Assembly (NCBI GenBank): GCA_028023455.1
Contig: JAQFVV010012575.1
Coordinates: forward strand, 1,792,517 to 1,856,516
DNA length: 64,000 bases
Source: Epiperipatus broadwayi
Taxonomy: Eukaryota; Onychophora; Udeonychophora; Euonychophora; Peripatidae
Reading direction: 5' to 3'
Shown here: piece by piece, positions 21,545-32,589 of the stretch
Layout: the number at the start of each line of letters is the position of its first letter
How positions within the stretch are numbered: position 1 is the stretch's first letter
Notes under the pieces: generated by a model
What the model was told of the DNA's origin: nothing
Databases searched by the model: none
What the model saw: the letters and a program-made list of their open reading frames with translations, nothing else
Program-made: the position numbers and the translations under genes

Positions 21545-21925
21545 ATAATTTAATACACTGTACAGATTTACACACACCTGCACATATATAATGTAATATA
21601 TAGGGGTTCGTACTCAGATTTTCACACGACCCTCAACTCCCCAAGCCATCTCATACTGCTGACCCATCTGATCACACATGTTGAAAAGATAAATAATCAC
21701 TAATATACATATTTCATGCTAAACCAGCACTCATCAGTTGGTCCTGATTACTATCTCCACACATATATACAATCAGTGCTCAGCTTTATATTAAGATAGC
21801 CAATCTTCATATTTTAATGGACAGACTTCAAACTACTTCAACTCACAACTCTTCAGCCACCAATTTTATTGAAAATCTGATGAGAGAATGTTCAAAAACC
21901 CATGGTAGTAGATGAGTAATTAAGA
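21545..21925 (-). repeat. S1 hammerhead element
   Basis: Same order as the 27.3 kb copy. From left to right it holds the family end (aatacactgtacagatttac), B-box complement (ggggttcgtactc), tRNA-like region, hammerhead and the body (agccaatcttcatattttaa). The body continues to about 21925 with similarity to the 13.8 kb copy (gaaaatctgatga). Confidence 0.75.
21694..21752 (-). ncRNA. Hammerhead ribozyme of S1, stem I weakened
   Basis: Minus strand: CTGATGA (21737-21731), stem II GTGCTGGTTTAGCAT (five pairs, intact), GAAA (21715-21712), short palindromic stem III. The closing strand reads TTAG instead of TTGG, leaving one mismatch in inner stem I. The core is complete. Confidence 0.65.
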
Positions 21926-23590
21926 TTGTTAGATAATATGGATTAACTGAATTTAAATAATTATTTAAAGTTCTCATTTATGCATGTTAAATGAGTAAAT
22001 GTTTGCTATAACTTCGTGAAACTTATTATAATATTTTAATACGACTTATGCAATTTAAATGTGTGGACTTACCTGTTGTTTATTTGTAAAGTTGTTGAGC
22101 TTCTGTGCACGTTTTTAATTAATATTATTTTCAGATATAATCAATATTAGTCGCAGGTGTGAAAAGTTTGAAAAAAAGATTTAGTCAGTAATTATGTTTT
22201 ATATTGTTCTATTTTGAATATATAGATACAGATGTGGTATTTCTGCTTATATATTGAACAATGATATGTATGTGCTTTATTCGTAGTATTAACATATTTA
22301 TACAACACAGATAAATTCTGACATATAATCATTAGTTACATATTACACTGTGTATTGATATAATATTTTATAGGCAGATACATTTGCGCATGTTCATTAA
22401 GAAATAAATACTGTTGTTGTGATCTGCTGATTCTAAGTCTCATTCACGGAATCATACGTTAAATGTTGTGATTTATGTAAATGTGTTTTTTCACACAGAG
22501 TCTCTTATGCTTGCCTCTTTATAAAGAACTGAATGTGTTTGATAGTAAAGTCAATATTCTTGCATACAACACATATAATAAGATGCTATCACGCATGGTT
22601 CACAACTCTATTTTAAATCCCTGTCTAAGCTTAGAATCTTTATGTAAATGTATATAAAAGAATTAATGAATTAGTGGTATTGTGAACATTACTCTGGACA
22701 TAATACCATTTAATAACAGTATTATAGAGATTAAAGAGTTGACAAGCAATACTATTATGATATAGAATATATTCATTTATGACAATGAAATTCATTAAAT
22801 TGCCAAGTATGAAGTCATCATAATAAGATATCTAAATGTAATTCTCATAAAAATTTTGCTTTTATAATCCAATAGAAATTTGGGATATTTGGTTTTGTAA
22901 GAAGTTAGAGTGCATCATAAGCCCTCATTCCATTTGTCAGTTTATTTATTTTAACTTTGGCACTACCAATGTAAATATTCAAATTATCTTTTTAGTTGTG
23001 GAGTTATTGAAATATATTGACTTATGTGTTAAAATATGTTGATTTAATTATTTTGTTATTTTATTCACCTATAATAAATACTCTTGTGTTAGTGATTATT
23101 AATTCTTGGTGTTACTGACATAAAGATTGATTGTGCATAAACATATGGAGGGAGCTACATATTTCTTCCTGACTTATCTGGCATTAAGGAAAATTACTCG
23201 TAGCCAACATTTCTCAGGTAAAGTTTATAATTGTCCACCAATCATTACATCACAGACTGTCCATTACACTTACTATTTAAATATGCAATTTGAAACTTAT
23301 AATTTCAGTTTGAATATTATAATTGACTATTTATTAGTCATTCAGAATAGATTATATTTACCTGTTTAAAGCGGTTTATTTAAATATTTTTGTATCAATA
23401 ATTTCAGTCTCTGTAGTCAAGTTGCATTCTTTAGCATGTATATAAATTTATTGGCTCATAAATAAAGATGGGATTCCATCCTTTATTGTTAAAAGATTGC
23501 CTTGACAATAGATTAAGATTGGTAATCATTATTAACATTGGTATTGTCTAAGTATTGACTGATTTTAATGATTATATATATATATAAATA
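21926..23590. other. AT-rich intergenic, no gene recognised
   Basis: The 80-codon plus frame at 23127-23369 has no recognisable motif and average composition. Nothing else seen. Confidence 0.4.
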
Positions 23591-24371
23591 TGCAAAACCA
23601 TAAAACAATACAATACTAGATTAAATCCAAAACTTTACCAAAATCCTTACACAACCATGGTTTCATCTACTACAAATAGACATTCTCAAGTGAAAATCAA
23701 ACTAAATAAAACATACATATATATATACAAACAAACAAACCTTCCCATAATTCATTTCAAACCCCACCTACCCTTAATATCAAAATTTGGTTTATAGGAA
23801 TAGTCATTTGTTAGGTGGAATGAAGGTTGCATGGAGAAAAGGTGCTGATTTGAATTCATTACTTAATGGTTCAAAGCAGTCTATTGATAGTAGGTCTATT
23901 CCTGGTATTGTTTATAAAATTCCATGTAGTTGTGGTAAATTTTATGTAGGCCAAAGTAAATTTAGCCTTAATGAAAGGCTTAAGGTTCATATAAGTAGAG
24001 TTAAACATAGGTATCTTAACTCAGCTTTATATATTCATGAATTGAATACAGGTCATAAAATATTGTTTAACAATGCTTCGGTTATTTTTTATGAAAAGAA
24101 TGAGTTAAAAAGAAGAATAAAGGAGACTTTGATGATAAAACTCCTTGATTCTGAGGCTATCAATCTTATGAAGACTTCTTTTGATATTAAGGGTAGGTAG
24201 GGTTTGAAATGAATTATGGGAAGGTTTGTTTGTTTGTATATATATATATATGTTTTCTTTAGTTTGATTTTCACTTGAGAAGGTCTATTTGTAGTAGATG
24301 AAACCATGGTTGTGTAAGGATTTTGGTAGTTTTGGATTTAATCTAGTATTGTATTGTTTTATGGTTTTGCA
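23591..24371 (+). mobile_element. 5'-truncated Penelope-like element with inverted terminal repeats
   Basis: About 195 bp at 23591-23786 is repeated in reverse complement at 24179-24371 (for example tgcaaaaccataaaacaata against tattgttttatggttttgca). Between them is the GIY-YIG domain of a PLE protein. Inverted pseudo-LTRs around a 5'-truncated body are characteristic of PLE insertions. The reverse-transcriptase domain is missing. Confidence 0.88.
23787..24200 (+). pseudogene. PLE C-terminal GIY-YIG endonuclease domain (partial)
   Basis: An open frame of 137 codons. Residues 40-55 contain the GIY-YIG signature in PLE form (GIVYKIPCSCGKFYVG), with the typical Cys pair between the two strands. 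Arg64 and His68 follow (NERLKVHISRVKH), then the PLE-specific block SALYIHELNTGHKI (79-92). The C-terminal part is basic (KRRIKETLMIKLLDSEAINL), with Glu113 and Asn126 as candidates for the catalytic Glu and a conserved Asn. The family protein has an N-terminal reverse transcriptase of several hundred residues, absent here; the methionine at 1 is therefore not the true start. The 3' end of the frame runs into the right inverted repeat. The domain itself has no stop, so the insertion is fairly young. Confidence 0.88.
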
Positions 24372-24790
24372 TTTTTATTTTTGATAGTATAGTGTTAGAC
24401 AGTTTTGGTGATATATATATTATAACCGGTTGGGTTACATGGTACACCCATAATAATATAGTGTGTGTGCATATATATATATATGGAAAATAAAGGAAAA
24501 GTAGAAATAAACACAGAATAAATTTTTGTAAATATTTTTCTATATTTTCTAAAACAAAATCATAATATGTAAAGGGTTAAATAATAACTCTGATTTAAAA
24601 TAAAAATTGTTTTATAAATTAAACTTTTAAAAGGTCTGATAAAAAACATTATTTGTAATTCTGATTGTGAAATTTAAAAACACAATACTTGTTTTTGAAA
24701 TTTTTTTTAATTAATTAAAACATATATGTTTTTAAAGAGATTAGTGAGATAAAAATAAAAACTCTGTTTTCAATCAAGCTGCTATTATCA
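24372..24790. other. AT-rich spacer
   Basis: (TA)n runs and homopolymers; nothing recognised. Confidence 0.35.
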
Positions 24791-24802
24791 CCTTAGATGA
24801 TT

Positions 24803-25320
24803 CTACAAAAGGGCTGATAACAAATTATCTCCAGTCTGGAGAGTGATTTTAAAGAGAATAGTTTGGCTGGCAGTTTTGTAAGAGTTAGTAGAAGAGCTAC
24901 CTGTAAAGAGTTGGTATCTGTAGCAGAAAATGACCATAGTAAAGCTAGCTGCAAGGATGGCTAGTATAATTATCAAGAGAACTGCCATGAGGATTCAAGA
25001 ATACAACGAAGTGGCTGCTCTACATTTCACTGGAGGAGTTTGAATTTACATGGAGGAAACGGGTCAAGATTCTTTGTAATTCATAGCCTTAAAAGTGTTC
25101 TGGAAAACAGCTTGCTGACCTGAAGTTAAAAAAAAATCCAAGTATAAGTGGAACTGACTACAGAAAGAAAAAAAGCCAACCATACCTGAATTATGTAATT
25201 TTTCCTGATTATGACAATCACTAAAAATCCAAACTCATCAAGAAAAATCTTCCAGCTTGCTGAAAGGCAGAGAAACACGGATAAACGTATATACAGCTGG
25301 TGGTGAGTAGCGTTATATAT
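24803..25320 (-). CDS. Candidate spliced gene, small membrane-anchored protein
   Basis: The minus-strand frame 24988-24803 encodes 61 residues starting MAVLLIIILAILAASFTMVI, a strong signal-anchor-like helix (about 3-23), followed by a Ser/Thr-rich segment. Base composition is richer in G and C than the surroundings from about 24790 to 25320. Upstream on the same strand are plausible splice sites: TTTCTCTGCCTTTCAG then CAAGCTGGAAG, AATTCAG/GTATGG as a donor, and TTTTTAACTTCAG/GTCAGCAAG as an acceptor leading into the leader of this frame. Inside the frame CTTTACAG/GTAGCT could be a donor, so the true C-terminus may lie in another exon. I do not recognise the protein. All exon limits are inference; the interval given spans the compositionally distinct region. 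Confidence 0.35.
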
Positions 25321-26130
25321 GATAAGGAAGTTTTAAACAATTTCCTTAGTAAAATGACATTTTTATAACTGATAGAAATATATAAAACGATATTAGTTTA
25401 AAATCGTTTATTAAAGAAGAAAAAACTGTTTAAAGTTATATTTATAATTAAAAAAAAAAAAAAACTCCAAAGAAAGTTATAATTAATAATCCAGAAAAAG
25501 ATTTCCAAAAATCTTTTAGACTAAAAAAAACTGTCAAAAATTTGGTATTTCTTATTTTAAAGAAAAAGATTATATTCAGCAAAGAGAATTAAATTGCGAA
25601 ATAATCTTTAATAATTTTATTGAGATAAATACAAATGTTATGTATATAAATTAATATTTCGCACGTCTGTGCAAATTATATATACGTGTTTCAGTAAACC
25701 TAGTATGTAAAATGTATTTCATTTAACTGAAACTTCAATCATTTATTGTATTTTCTATAATTTAAGAATTTGATAATTATTTTGTAACAACTCAAATAGG
25801 TTATTTAGCACACACATATGTGTGCGTATATATGTCAATTGTATTGTAAATAATAATGCGTGTCAGATAGACACTTATGTGTAAAATTTTGATCATTTTT
25901 CTAAATTAAATGTTAATTCAAACGTGTTTATTTTGTATCAAGCCACATACCTGTGTGCTGAATGGGTTTTAAATAAACCTAATTTATTAATCATGTATCT
26001 CAATGTATACTTTTCAAAATCAGAACCCTTATAAGACCTTAAATATCATTTATTTTTTTATTGTTATTAATAAACTTGTATTTAATTGTTAAAATTGTAT
26101 TCCATCATCTCTTGTTCACATACAGCAATA
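25321..26130. other. AT-rich intergenic
   Basis: If the candidate gene at 24803-25320 is real, its promoter would be here. No TATA box can be singled out among the many AT runs. Confidence 0.3.
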
Positions 26131-26560
26131 GAGCTTTATGTTCTCTGAGCTAGATTTCGGACACGGATAAATGGGGATGTGTTTAGTGCTTTGGGCATCC
26201 AGAGATGATCAATGATCATCCTGGTTGGTGCATAAGATTATACTCTTTAAAGCCCATGCACTATATTTTATTCTAATTTAATCTTGTTAAAAATTTAAGT
26301 TTATGGTTGGCCAGTACAAGTGGCCAGAGCATTGATGATGATCAGCATGTTTTAATGTCCCAGCATTATTGATTTGATTTCTGATTATTGTGTATTTTAA
26401 TGGATGGGCACTGGACTGGTGCATCCAAGTTATGTTTATATAATTGCCCAAGCTGGCAAAGGTTCAATAGTTAGCCTGGTCTACAGAAGACCCATTTCCA
26501 ATCCAGCCACAAGATGGACTGTTGATATGTTGTACTGATTTGTTTATTCCCATCAATGAT
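26130..26560. other. GC-richer segment of unknown identity
   Basis: Composition shifts toward G and C (for example gctagatttcggacacgg, ggatgggcactggactggtg, cagccacaagatggactg) without a convincing open frame on either strand. It may be an old repeat or an untranslated exon. Confidence 0.3.
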
Positions 26561-27143
26561 GATGATAGATGGTTATTTCTCTCTAGTATTTACTTATACT
26601 GATATTTACTTTATAATGCTGGTTGATAATAATTATGCTTATAGTTGCTCTTCTGAGTTAGCTTTTGATCTCTCAATGTCTCAAGAGATTTTCTAATCTC
26701 ATACTCATATCTTTAAATATACTTATATATACTTTATAAATTATTGATTATTTCATTTTGTTGACTTGGGGTGATGATGTTTTGCCAGCACCCATTTTCA
26801 TTTATTTCCACTTCCTATCCCACCCACTTCCTATCCCCCATCCCGTTACAATATATATATATGTAAATGGCAGTTGAGGCAGGTTTAAGAAATTAACCGA
26901 AAGTATTTCTGCGGATTTAAGGATTGTTTGTAATAGTTTGTAAACCGTTTAATTTATTATATATATCAGAAATAGTGAAAGTGACTTTTTAAAATAATTT
27001 ATAAATGATATTGGTAGTAAAAAGTGATAAATAGTATATATCTAAATAAAGATAATGCTATAATTGCCTCCCATTGAGCTCAAATTACATATAAAAAGCA
27101 ATTTATACATAAACATATATATTATTTATTAAAAATATACAAA
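26561..27143. other. Spacer with C-rich tract
   Basis: Near 26795-26845 there is a pyrimidine-rich tract (cttcctatcccacccacttc). Otherwise AT-rich. No gene recognised. Confidence 0.3.
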
Positions 27144-27448
27144 TTAATACACTGTACAGGCTTACCCACACCTGCACATATATAATGTAAAATATAAGGG
27201 ATTCGAACTCAGACTTTCACATGACCCTCAGCTCTCCATGCCATCTCATATTGCTGACCCACCTGATCATATACATGTTGAAAAGATAAATAATCACCAA
27301 TATATGTATTTCATGCTAAACCAGTAATCATCAGTTGGTCCAGATTATCATCTCCACACATATATACAATCAGTGCTCAGCTTTATATTAAGATAGCCAA
27401 TCTTCATACTTTAATGGACAGGCTTCAAACTACTCCAACCCACAACTC
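27144..27448 (-). repeat. S1 hammerhead element, clearest copy
   Basis: On the minus strand: body (gaagattggctatcttaata), hammerhead (27348-27290), then a tRNA-like region from GGTGGGTCAGCA (27263-27252) to a consensus B box GAGTTCGAATCCC (27210-27198), and a 3' end ...ggtgtgggtaagcctgtacag. The B box matches GTTCGANNC exactly, so Pol III recognition of the unit is plausible. The A-box equivalent is weaker. Confidence 0.8.
27290..27348 (-). ncRNA. Hammerhead ribozyme of S1, best-paired stem I
   Basis: Minus strand: ATAATC, TGGA internal loop, CCAA, CTGATGA (27334-27328), stem II TTACTGGTTTAGCAT (one mispair), GAAA (27312-27309), palindromic ATACATAT-type stem III, cleavage after A, TTGG (27300-27297), GATTAT (27295-27290). 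Stem I is fully paired on both sides of its internal loop. The core is complete. Confidence 0.75.
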
Positions 27449-27879
27449 AGTAATATTTGAAATAAAAGTAACATTTATATTTTATCTTAATTTGCAAACA
27501 ATGTAGTATAATGACATAGAATAAAAAAAAACTATGTCTATATTCATCTTTGCTGTCATGGTAAAATGTTTTTTATGAGACAAGATATTACATAAATTGA
27601 TAAAAAAATTTCCTAAACAAATTGTAATTAAATTCTAAGCATTAGAAATGCTAAAATAAAAAAAAACTTTAGTGTAGACACATGCTAACTTGAACTGAGT
27701 TCTTTTTGATATCTTGGTTATGATATCATATTCACAGCAATAAATAATAGACAGAAGGATGGTAAGTATAAATACAATGTAAATTTATGTAGTCTACTTT
27801 TTAGAGAGGGAAAAGAAAGATTTCTTTTTATTTATGGAGTGTGAGTTATTGGTGATACACCATAACTCGTTTATTTTGC

Positions 27880-28090
27880 ACATAGTCTTTTTATTTGATG
27901 CACCTGATGCTTATTGATGTAGGCTCAAATGGCCAAATGTGTTTTGATGCTCCAAAATATGGATTTGTGTTCTGGATTACTTTTGGCCCTTGTGTAGAGA
28001 TATTGATGTTAGGACAATCTCAGTGCAATGCTGGTATGTGATTCTCCATAGTAGTCTGCATTACAGCCACATTGAGTGCAGATGATCTGT
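27880..28090 (-). pseudogene. PLE GIY-YIG domain relic, minus strand
   Basis: Minus-strand translation gives TQCGCNADYYGESHTSIALR, matching the PLE pattern C-x-C-x-x-x-Y-Y-G-E (second half of GIY-YIG) with the following R, then after a stop an IFWSIKTHLAI segment that corresponds to the S-x-x-x-H-L block. The frame is broken. It is different in sequence from the 23.8 and 47.1 kb PLE copies, so represents another lineage. Confidence 0.6.
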
Positions 28091-28624
28091 AAATGGTGCA
28101 TGGAGCATGTTCAGTGGAGAGTTGATCTTTGGAGTTGTTGATTAATCTGAGCATATTTTGTTTATGTTGCTGGAGACTTTAGGGAAATAAGGGAGCAATA
28201 TTTTATTTATTAGCCAAAAGTATACCTAAAGTGTAGTAGTTATTATGCAAATAAATTTGTAGAATTAAACTAGCTTTACTACTAATAGATAATTCTGAGA
28301 TGGCATCATTAGTTTTCTGGTGAGATTACTGAAATTTTGGTTTGGAACATACTTGTGAGCCTTCTTGCTCATTTTGTCATATCTTTCTCAGTTGTATTTT
28401 CTATCAAAAAAACCTGGATATCACCAAATCTTTATATCAGTGATTCCCAACAAGGATTAAAGATAACATGAGATATAGAAATAAAAAATAAATAATATCA
28501 AACTTGATCCAATGAAACTTATATTACCATCAGTTTTTTAAATATGTACTCGTATTCTTCACTTTTACTTTTTTTGCATCTCTTCATATATTCATATATG
28601 CATATTGCTTATAATAACTTCTTT

Positions 28625-28829
28625 CATATACACTTTAATGCAAACAAATTTTCTTAAAAAACTTTTTTATTTTCCTTACAATTTCAACTGTCCAGCAGTC
28701 ATCATCAGAGCTTTTTCAAACCTCCTCTGCTTTGAAAAAAGTCTGATGAAGACTGTTGGACAGTTGAAACTGTAAGGAAAATAAAGAAGGTTTTTAAGAA
28801 AATTTGTTTGCATTGAAGTGTATATAAAA
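28625..28829. repeat. PLE-type terminal hairpin with hammerhead-like cores
   Basis: About 95 bp arms: gcaaacaaattttcttaaaa ... on the left and its reverse complement ending tttttaagaaaatttgtttgc on the right, separated by a short loop near 28720-28731. The right arm has CTGATGA (28743-28749) ... GACTGTTGGACAGTT ... GAAAC (28766-28770). The left arm has the same on the minus strand. An ACTGT/ACAGT stem II can form. This sequence is of the type found in PLE terminal repeats. Confidence 0.65.
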
Positions 28830-31349
28830 GAAGTTTTTTCAAATATGAAATGAGATTGAGACATGCTTGGCAAAGTAATATTGAAATAAAATTTCCATCA
28901 CATTGCTGCAAGATTTAATAATTGTTATCTTCTAGAGTGTAATAATTCTGAGTTGTCTAATAATACTTGATCCTTTTCAAAAGCTATGTTGTTCCAATGG
29001 GCAGGGTGTTTCCATTTCACTACATCTTTCCATGCTGCAAAGGTTCTTCTCTAGATGGCCAATTCCCATTAACAATATTTAAATTAGTAATATTATTTTG
29101 TAAAAAAATATGTTAGTTGTTTTATTTTGTATCTAAAAATAGCACCATTAAACTAAACTTTTTAAGTTTAACTTGATAACTTTTATATTTGATGAGAGTT
29201 GATGGATGTTCCCTCAAAAATGCTGATAGTTCTGCAGCTTTAGATTACTTATTTACTGTTGTTGTAAATGATATTAGCATAGACTTTTTTTGTTAATATA
29301 GATTCTGTTGTACTGTTTTTATGGATTTTTAAATTTTGAAAAAATTTGAAATTGTCAAGATCTTATGGACTATCAGAAAATGATGTAACATCTTTACTTT
29401 ATTGTTTATAACAGAAAAAAAGCATCTAGAGAGCATTCACCTCTCTCTAGTCTAGTTTTCACACAAAGTTTTTAGTATAAAAGAAATGAATATAATTTTA
29501 TTTCTCAATATTATGTAACAAAAAACACTTATCTTCTTCTCTATTAAACAATTATAAATAAGTGATTTTTGTTATAAAAGAAATGATTATTTTTGCTTGT
29601 TTATAAAATATTTTTGATTATTTTTAGACACTAATTGGTTGGTAATTATTTAAAACAGAAAGAATACCCATGTACTGTTCATTTATTGATATTGATCTAC
29701 TTCATTATCTACATCCCATTTACTCATTAATTATGGAAAAATAGTGTCATGACTATTCAATAAATTGAAGATTATTTGGATTTTGAAATGTGATTTATAG
29801 TAATATTAATTTATAAATTCAAAGTGGAATCTAAAAAACTCTTATTATTTTTCAGTAATAGGTCTTTTTTTAAAAAAACTTTTAGTATTATTTGTCTTTC
29901 CAACTTCTTCTTTTGGTTTTAAAAAAATGAGAGAAGAGACAACTACAGTCAATTCTAAGTTTTGAAGGTTTCATTGGATTTCTCATTATAAAACTACCTA
30001 ATATTAACTTACAAAATTAATTGACTTATAATTTCAAACAACCTGTTTTAGTATTAGTAATTGACAAATTTGTTTTGCAAATTTTTATTCTTATTATTTA
30101 TTTTTAAAATTTTTTTAATTTCTTATTTTTTTAAAAAAAGTAAAGAGAAGGAAAGAAGGGAAGATAGGTAGCGAAGTTTAAAAATCTTTTTGACTTTGAT
30201 AAAAAAAATAATTGCTAGTTAGATTTAATATAAAGTACACCTCAAATCAACAAACAAAATGAAAACTAAATTGGTTGGCTTTGAAACAGCATCAAATTAA
30301 TTGAAGAAAAAAAAGGCTTAAACAATGAAACTTCCTTGTTATTGATTTGGATCTCCACTGCTTGCCCAATAGTTGTTTACTTTTTGATTTCACAAAAATT
30401 CAAAAATAAAAGACACTTCCTTTCATTTGACTGAATAATTTATTGGCAATGTGCATGGACCATCATAGGAAACCCAAGGTCTCTAAATGAAGAAATGTAA
30501 GAAACTTTATTTTTACGTTTCTTAGATTAAAAACTAATTTAAGTGAACACCTCCAAGTCTAATATTTCCAATTGTTTTTCAAATAAAAGCATTTTGACAA
30601 TATAATAAATGAAGAATACAAAGTTTATTTTTAAATGAATTTTTAACAAGTTAAAGAGGGAAAAAGTATTTAATGGCAGGAAAGTTTTGGTCCCTTTTTA
30701 TCTTTTAATTTTATATTGTATTTTTTTAACTCTTGACAAATCTAGATTTCAGATAAGTAAACTATGTTGAGTCTTAAATTTATCAATTAATTATCCCAGA
30801 CTTATTTAGTGACATAGATGCAGTGTTTTAAAAAAACAATAAAGAAGAAATGAAACGTAGATAGCTGACTAGATCAGTATCATTTATCTTTTAAAATAGA
30901 AATTAATAAACTTGCTGTAATATAAACAAAAAAATTATGGCATGTATCATGCCATTATCTATCACAACTGACATGGTATTAAAATCTTTTAAAACATTGT
31001 AATAATTATAAAATGAATATCAGATGTTAAAGCAGAATTTGATAGATTTATCATAAATCCATCTTTGCTCATTTATATTTTTAAATAAGATTTAAAATAA
31101 AAAAGAATTTGTTCATTTTCTGAAAGTATTTGCATTAACATCACTAATGACATTCATATACTTTGTTCTTATTTACAAACTAATTTTTAAATATTTAAAA
31201 AGGGCAAATATAAATTTTTAGAATGTTATTTATTAAATTAAGAAAATAAAATCAAATTCACTTTATTGAGTATAAGTATAAAATAATGATTTTATGCAGA
31301 AGTGAAAGGTTGAACATTTTTACAAACTTCTCTTTTAGGTGAAGCATAG
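28830..31349. other. AT-rich intergenic, no gene recognised
   Basis: A short hairpin ctagagag/ctctctag lies near 29426-29450. Around 31000-31120 an inverted, weak match to repeat R1 is visible. I see no coding exon. Confidence 0.35.
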
Positions 31350-31362
31350 AAAATATCAGAAT

Positions 31363-31749
31363 TAAACCTTAAATCATCACAAGATCACTATCTTCCATGC
31401 TTCCTCATAACTTATTATAATAGGCAAAACTCTCTCCATACATATGACTATTTGAGCTATTGAGCTTAGATTGAAAATATCTGTGTTTTCAATTTTATTC
31501 TCATAGTGTAGTAGTTATATAGAGTTAAAAGGTAGTTGCTGGAGGGTTGCATTAGATCCTAAGATCTAGGTGCAGTGCTCTCAGATACAAGGCTCCTCAC
31601 TGACGAAGGCCATAAGTCAGAAACTAGTTTGGGGATATTGGATGAGTAGGCACTAGATAGGGATTTTATGCACAAGCCTTCTGGCATCCATTGATTACTC
31701 TGTCTTGCTTAGAGTGGCACTACTGTATGGAGAGAGTTTTGCCTATTAT
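31363..31749 (+). mobile_element. S2 element with hammerhead, 387 bp
   Basis: Flanked by perfect 13 bp duplications aaaatatcagaat (31350-31362 and 31750-31762). It starts ttaaaccttaaatcatcac, contains only a trace of the left end (ggcaaaactctctccatac, joined by deletion to catatgactat), then the body, the ribozyme and the complete 3' tail ending gagagagttttgcctatt. It lacks the tRNA-like segment. Confidence 0.87.
31595..31634 (+). ncRNA. Hammerhead ribozyme of S2, variant
   Basis: CCTCA, CTGACGA (31600-31606; the C at the variable core position is allowed by CUGANGA), stem II GGC-CATAA-GTC with one G-T pair, GAAA (31620-31623), ACTAGT stem III, cleavage nucleotide T31629, TGGGG closing stem I. 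It differs from the 15.4 kb copy at several positions, all compatible with the fold. Confidence 0.8.
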
Positions 31750-31762
31750 AAAATATCAGAAT

Positions 31763-32581
31763 ATGTAAGGATTAACATTAAACTATAGTAGTTTAAATTG
31801 TGTTCATTTTCACATCATTAATTAATCAATAAACAAAAACTTATCAGCAATAAATTATTATGATTCTCACATACCTAATAATTAGAAAGTAAAATTTCTT
31901 TTAAAAAATAGGTTTTTTCAAGGTTTCATTAGATATAAAGGATAAGATCAAAAATACCACAATATCAAAAAGATTGGTAACACTGTTCTATATTTAAGTT
32001 AAATTTCATTAAAGTTTAAACAATGAAAATTGAAATTAAGTAAAACAAAAGACATTTTCTTTCTTATGAGAGCACAATAATAAAAAAATTTAGAAAGAAT
32101 GACTCTGATTATTATTATTATTAGCTTATGTTTTGAATATTTCTGGTTACACAATAAGTTACAATACGATTAACATAAATCATTGAGGATTATATAATTT
32201 TATTCACAGCTGGAATAATTAAATTACATATACAAAATGTAAATATTCTATTATTGATAGATGAAAAAACTGCTATAAAGTTTGTAAAAGAATTATATGA
32301 TTTAAGAAAATATTTTCAATTTGTTAAACATAAACAGAACAAACAATGAGGATTGCCAATCCTCATTGTTTACAACTTAAGCTTAAGAGATAGGGTCATG
32401 TGATCTATGATTCTTATTTTGACTATAAACAGAATGTTCTGGATATATTGTAAGGATTTCACTAGATTCCATATTCCTCTACCCTATTGTTTTATCCATC
32501 ATCTATATCACTGGTTGAAGGATTCTATGTCAGATTACAATTAATCAGCTTATTTTTCCAATGGAATTATTGTGTAGAATG
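31763..32581. other. AT-rich spacer with one perfect hairpin
   Basis: acaatgaggattg and caatcctcattgt form a perfect hairpin near 32343-32369. Otherwise featureless. Confidence 0.45.
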
Positions 32582-32589
32582 GTTTAGAA

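Noticed and set aside
24089-24307. 72-codon minus-strand frame
   Set aside because: Overlaps the PLE GIY-YIG domain and its repeat on the other strand.
28676-28911. Two overlapping minus-strand frames of 65 and 68 codons
   Set aside because: They run through the hairpin arms; no domain.
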